Positions 6,904 through 8,451 of a DNA stretch of 8,451 nucleotides are shown here, piece after piece (positions within the stretch are counted from its first letter, which is position 1; every line of letters starts with the position of its first letter). Origin of the DNA: Bacillota bacterium (GTDB lineage Bacteria > Bacillota > UBA4882 > UBA8346). The stretch is from contig JAEZKW010000378.1 in the NCBI GenBank assembly GCA_023415375.1, forward strand, positions 1 to 8,451. Direction: 5' to 3'. Position numbers and translations under genes: made by a program. The notes beneath the pieces were generated by a model. That model was given only the letters and a program-made list of their open reading frames with translations, was not told the origin of the DNA and searched no databases.

Positions 6904-7957
6904 TCTGATTCAATTGATCCAGCGGTTTCAAGAAAATTATCGAGATGGCAATTTCACCCTGATGGAGGTTTGTGGAACTCATACCAATGTGATCCGTAAG
7001 GCCGGTATCCATCAGTTGTTGCCCCAAGGGGTTCGCTTATTATCGGGCCCGGGTTGTCCGGTATGCGTTACCGGCAGCGGCTACATCGAACAGGCTATAA
7101 ACTTAAGCCGCGAACCTAAAATCATCATCACAACATTTGGAGACTTATTGAAGGTTCCAGGCAATACCGGAACCTTAACCGAAGCCCGGGCTGACGGAAG
7201 CCGGGTTCGGGTGGTATATACGCCTTTGGATGCGGTCGAAATAGCCAAATCTCATCCCCAGGCCGAAGTCGTTTTTTTAGGAGTCGGTTTTGAAACCACT
7301 GCGCCGGTCATTGCATTAGCGGTTCAAACTGCTAGAGAGCTGGGAGTCAAAAATTTTTCGGTTCTTCCGGCCTTTAAAATTTTACGGCCGGCCATGGAAA
7401 AATTATTGGAAGATCCCGAAGTGAAGATCGATGGATTGATTGCTCCGGGTCATCTCGGTGTTATTATTGGAGCGAAAGCTTATGCTTTTTTAGTATCAGA
7501 GTATCATTTGCCTACAGTCGTCACAGGTTTTAAACCGGACCAATTATGGCTAGGCTTAACGGCCTTGGCTAGGCAAATTCACAGCGGCAGAGTTGAGTTA
7601 GAAAATATGTATCCTCAGGCGGTGCCTGAAGAAGGAAACCTGGCGGCACAGCAGCTGATGAAAGAGGTATTCATGTTAGAGGATACGGAGTGGCGGGGGC
7701 TGGGTCCGGTCCCGCAGTCCGGATTAGGATTCAATCATGCATATCGTCAGTATGATGCTCGTAGCCGTTTTGCCATGGAACCAATTCATTCAATTGAGCC
7801 ATCCGGTTGTCTTTGCGGCTCAATATTGCTTGGGAAGGAAGAACCGGAAAACTGCCCTCATTTCGGCAGGGCTTGTAAACCGGATCATCCGGTTGGTCCC
7901 TGTATGGTTTCCTCGGAAGGAACATGCGCCGCTCATTTTTATTATCCGAAAGTGTAG
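6890..7957 (+). CDS. hypD: hydrogenase maturation protein HypD
   Basis: HypD is the [4Fe-4S] scaffold on which, with HypC and HypE, iron receives two CN and one CO ligand before transfer to [NiFe]-hydrogenase. From ATG 6890 it has 355 residues, the normal length. The first catalytic motif MEVCGTHT places the key cysteine at residue 28. GPGCPVC carries Cys56 and Cys59. GFETTAP follows in the middle domain. The C-terminal cysteine-rich part (C307, C309, C322, C329, C338, C346; ending in GPCMVSSEGTCAAHFYY) holds the iron-sulfur cluster ligands. The gene overlaps hypC by 14 bases. No hypE follows within the window; instead almost 500 bases of non-coding and mobile DNA come next. All expected motifs are intact. 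Confidence 0.95.
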   Translation: MKESNLIQLIQRFQENYRDGNFTLMEVCGTHTNVIRKAGIHQLLPQGVRLLSGPGCPVCVTGSGYIEQAINLSREPKIIITTFGDLLKVPGNTGTLTEARADGSRVRVVYTPLDAVEIAKSHPQAEVVFLGVGFETTAPVIALAVQTARELGVKNFSVLPAFKILRPAMEKLLEDPEVKIDGLIAPGHLGVIIGAKAYAFLVSEYHLPTVVTGFKPDQLWLGLTALARQIHSGRVELENMYPQAVPEEGNLAAQQLMKEVFMLEDTEWRGLGPVPQSGLGFNHAYRQYDARSRFAMEPIHSIEPSGCLCGSILLGKEEPENCPHFGRACKPDHPVGPCMVSSEGTCAAHFYYPKV

Positions 7958-7987
7958 AGCTACGTGGAAAATACATTTAAGTATGTC

Positions 7988-8166
7988 GAGAGCTCTCCCC
8001 CAAAGTGGGAGATTAACCTCACGCAGAGGACGCGTGTCGCACAAAGTGCGTGCTGCCTTTGGGGTTTAAAAATAGGCAACCTCGGCTTCGAACTCTATGA
8101 GTCCGCGGTTACCCTTCCACTTGAATCAGTAGCTTTGTTCCGCTTCGTAAGGGGAAGGGCAAGGGT
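7988..8166 (+). other. hairpin-rich non-coding segment, possible IS200/IS605 right-end remnant
   Basis: Between hypD and the element at 8167 there is no credible gene but much pairing potential. It holds a perfect palindrome GAGAGCTCTC (7988-7997) and a long-range stem CCCCAAAG (7998-8005) with CTTTGGGG (8057-8064). That stem encloses CCTC/GAGG (8017-8020 with 8026-8029) and CGCAC-AAA-GTGCG (8038-8050). Two further hairpins follow: AACCTCGG-like arms (8078-8085 with 8103-8110) enclosing ACTC/GAGT, and CCCTTCC (8112-8118) with GGAAGGG (8153-8159). The + frame starting at GTG 7964 includes ESAVTLPLESVALFRFV, which recalls from memory the C-terminal tails of IS200/IS605-type TnpB proteins; those tails overlap the omega-RNA/right end. 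This resemblance is unverified. Alternatives are an unknown structured RNA or simple decay of an old insertion. Confidence 0.35.
8157..8166. repeat. left target-site duplication (10 bp)
   Basis: GGGCAAGGGT immediately precedes the left end of the 254-bp element and is repeated exactly at 8421-8430, immediately after the right end. Confidence 0.8.
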
Positions 8167-8184
8167 CAATGTCGTCAGGTTATG
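8167..8184 (+). repeat. left terminal inverted repeat of the element
   Basis: CAATGTCGTCAGGTTATG matches the reverse complement of 8403-8420 at 15 of 18 positions. Two of the three mismatches would still form G-U pairs in RNA. Confidence 0.8.
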
Positions 8185-8221
8185 TGCCAATAATTGAATT
8201 TGTTATCTGATGATTGCCAAC

Positions 8222-8244
8222 CCGCGTGTTAAAACGCACGGCTG
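8222..8244 (+). repeat. left arm of internal inverted repeat
   Basis: This arm (CCGCG, GTTAAAAC, ACGGCTG core words in order) is the inverted counterpart of 8335-8358. It also contains its own small hairpin, GCGT-GTTAAA-ACGC (8224-8237). Confidence 0.75.
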
Positions 8245-8254
8245 CTATAAAGCA

Positions 8255-8272
8255 AACCCCATGAATGGGGTT
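8255..8272 (+). repeat. perfect internal hairpin
   Basis: AACCCCA (8255-8261) pairs with TGGGGTT (8266-8272) around a TGAA loop. A smaller hairpin TGCT-ATAA-AGCA (8243-8254) lies just before it. No T-tract follows (AAAACC instead), so it is not a + strand terminator. Confidence 0.75.
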
Positions 8273-8334
8273 AAAACCAAAAATCACAACCTGCCAAATT
8301 TTTTTGATCCGGTTTTAACCAGACGGTACTTAAC

Positions 8335-8358
8335 CAGCCGTGTGGTTTTAACCCGCGG
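8335..8358 (-). repeat. right arm of internal inverted repeat
   Basis: The reverse complement begins CCGCGGGTTAAAACC and ends ACGGCTG, matching the left arm at 8222-8244 with a few differences. Copies of the GGTTTTAACC word at 8311-8320 and 8344-8353 are both exact complements of 8269-8278. Confidence 0.75.
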
Positions 8359-8402
8359 ATTGATAACGAAGCATTTAGTATACATTTTCCATTTTATGTT
8401 AG

Positions 8403-8420
8403 CTTAACTTGATGACATTG
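8403..8420 (-). repeat. right terminal inverted repeat of the element
   Basis: The reverse complement is CAATGTCATCAAGTTAAG, the partner of 8167-8184. The boundary is exact because the next base outward no longer pairs and the direct repeat begins there. Confidence 0.8.
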
Positions 8421-8430
8421 GGGCAAGGGT
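8421..8430. repeat. right target-site duplication (10 bp)
   Basis: GGGCAAGGGT is identical to 8157-8166. The remaining bases 8431-8451 show nothing that can be supported, and no hypE start is visible before the window ends. Confidence 0.8.
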
Positions 8431-8451
8431 TAGGTTTGTTTTAGACAGTCA

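Larger units (their letters stand above)
8167..8420. mobile_element. 254-bp MITE-like non-autonomous transposable element
   Basis: The segment is bounded by 18-bp inverted repeats, CAATGTCGTCAGGTTATG on the left and CAATGTCATCAAGTTAAG on the right (read inward), with 15 of 18 positions identical. It is flanked by an exact 10-bp direct repeat. Inside, a second inverted repeat pairs 8222-8244 with 8335-8358 (about 21 of 24 positions), an outer GTTATC (8202-8207) pairs with GATAAC (8362-8367), and AACCCCA-TGAA-TGGGGTT (8255-8272) forms a strong local hairpin. No reading frame inside looks like a transposase, so it would need one supplied in trans. The duplication length and ends could fit an IS4-like transposase, but I cannot identify the family. 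It is inserted downstream of hypD in a hairpin-rich segment. It is probably transcribed if hyp operon transcription continues, and could then fold into a near full-length hairpin. Confidence 0.8.

Noticed and set aside
7994..8012. Hairpin TCTCCC/GGGAGA as a terminator for the hyp operon
   Set aside because: It is followed by TTAACC rather than a T-tract, and its bases compete with the longer-range 7998-8005/8057-8064 stem.
8228..8352. Repeated GTTAAAAC/GTTTTAAC words as a CRISPR array
   Set aside because: The words are short, occur in both orientations and have unequal spacing (about 42 and 33 bases); they belong to an inverted repeat, not direct repeats with spacers.
7965..8391. TGGAAAAT (7965-7972) and ATTTTCCA (8384-8391) as ends of a larger element
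   Set aside because: Only 8 bases match, no target duplication is visible outside them, and the CAATGTC ends with an exact 10-bp duplication explain the right side better.
8210..8407. 65-residue + strand reading frame inside the MITE
   Set aside because: It lies wholly inside the inverted-repeat element, crosses both palindrome arms, has no ribosome binding site and resembles no transposase.

Overview
The window reads as a piece of an anaerobic, hydrogenase-bearing Bacillota (Firmicutes) chromosome, of the Clostridia/Limnochordia kind. The evidence is the order rpmE, DUF1385 (yqhQ-like), prfA, prmC, strong Shine-Dalgarno sites, a sigma-A type promoter, and a set of [NiFe]-hydrogenase maturation genes. 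I cannot assign a genus. All genes I accept are on the + strand.

Positions 1-317 hold a self-contained rpmE unit: a near-consensus promoter (17-44), a TTG-started zinc-type L31 gene (84-284) and a hairpin terminator (292-317). Positions 430-3369 hold a membrane DUF1385 protein, release factor 1 (prfA) and its glutamine methyltransferase (prmC); PrmC methylates the GGQ motif of the release factor encoded just upstream.

Positions 3362-7957 hold hypA, hypB, hypF, hypC and hypD. They overlap or nearly abut from one gene to the next, and hypA overlaps the end of prmC, so the translation-termination genes and the hydrogenase maturation genes look like one transcript. HypF and its usual partner HypE make the cyanide ligand, HypC-HypD assemble Fe(CN)2CO, and HypA-HypB insert nickel. 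hypE is not in the window, nor is any hydrogenase structural gene.

Positions 7958-8451 hold no convincing gene. The region contains (a) a hairpin-rich segment, about 7988-8166, whose reading frame faintly recalls the C-terminal tail/right-end region of IS200/IS605-type tnpB genes, and (b) inserted into it, a 254-bp non-coding transposable element (8167-8420). The element has 18-bp imperfect terminal inverted repeats, a large internal inverted repeat, and an exact 10-bp direct repeat (GGGCAAGGGT) on each side. This MITE-like element is the best-supported novel item. It lies just downstream of hypD, where hypE would commonly be expected.
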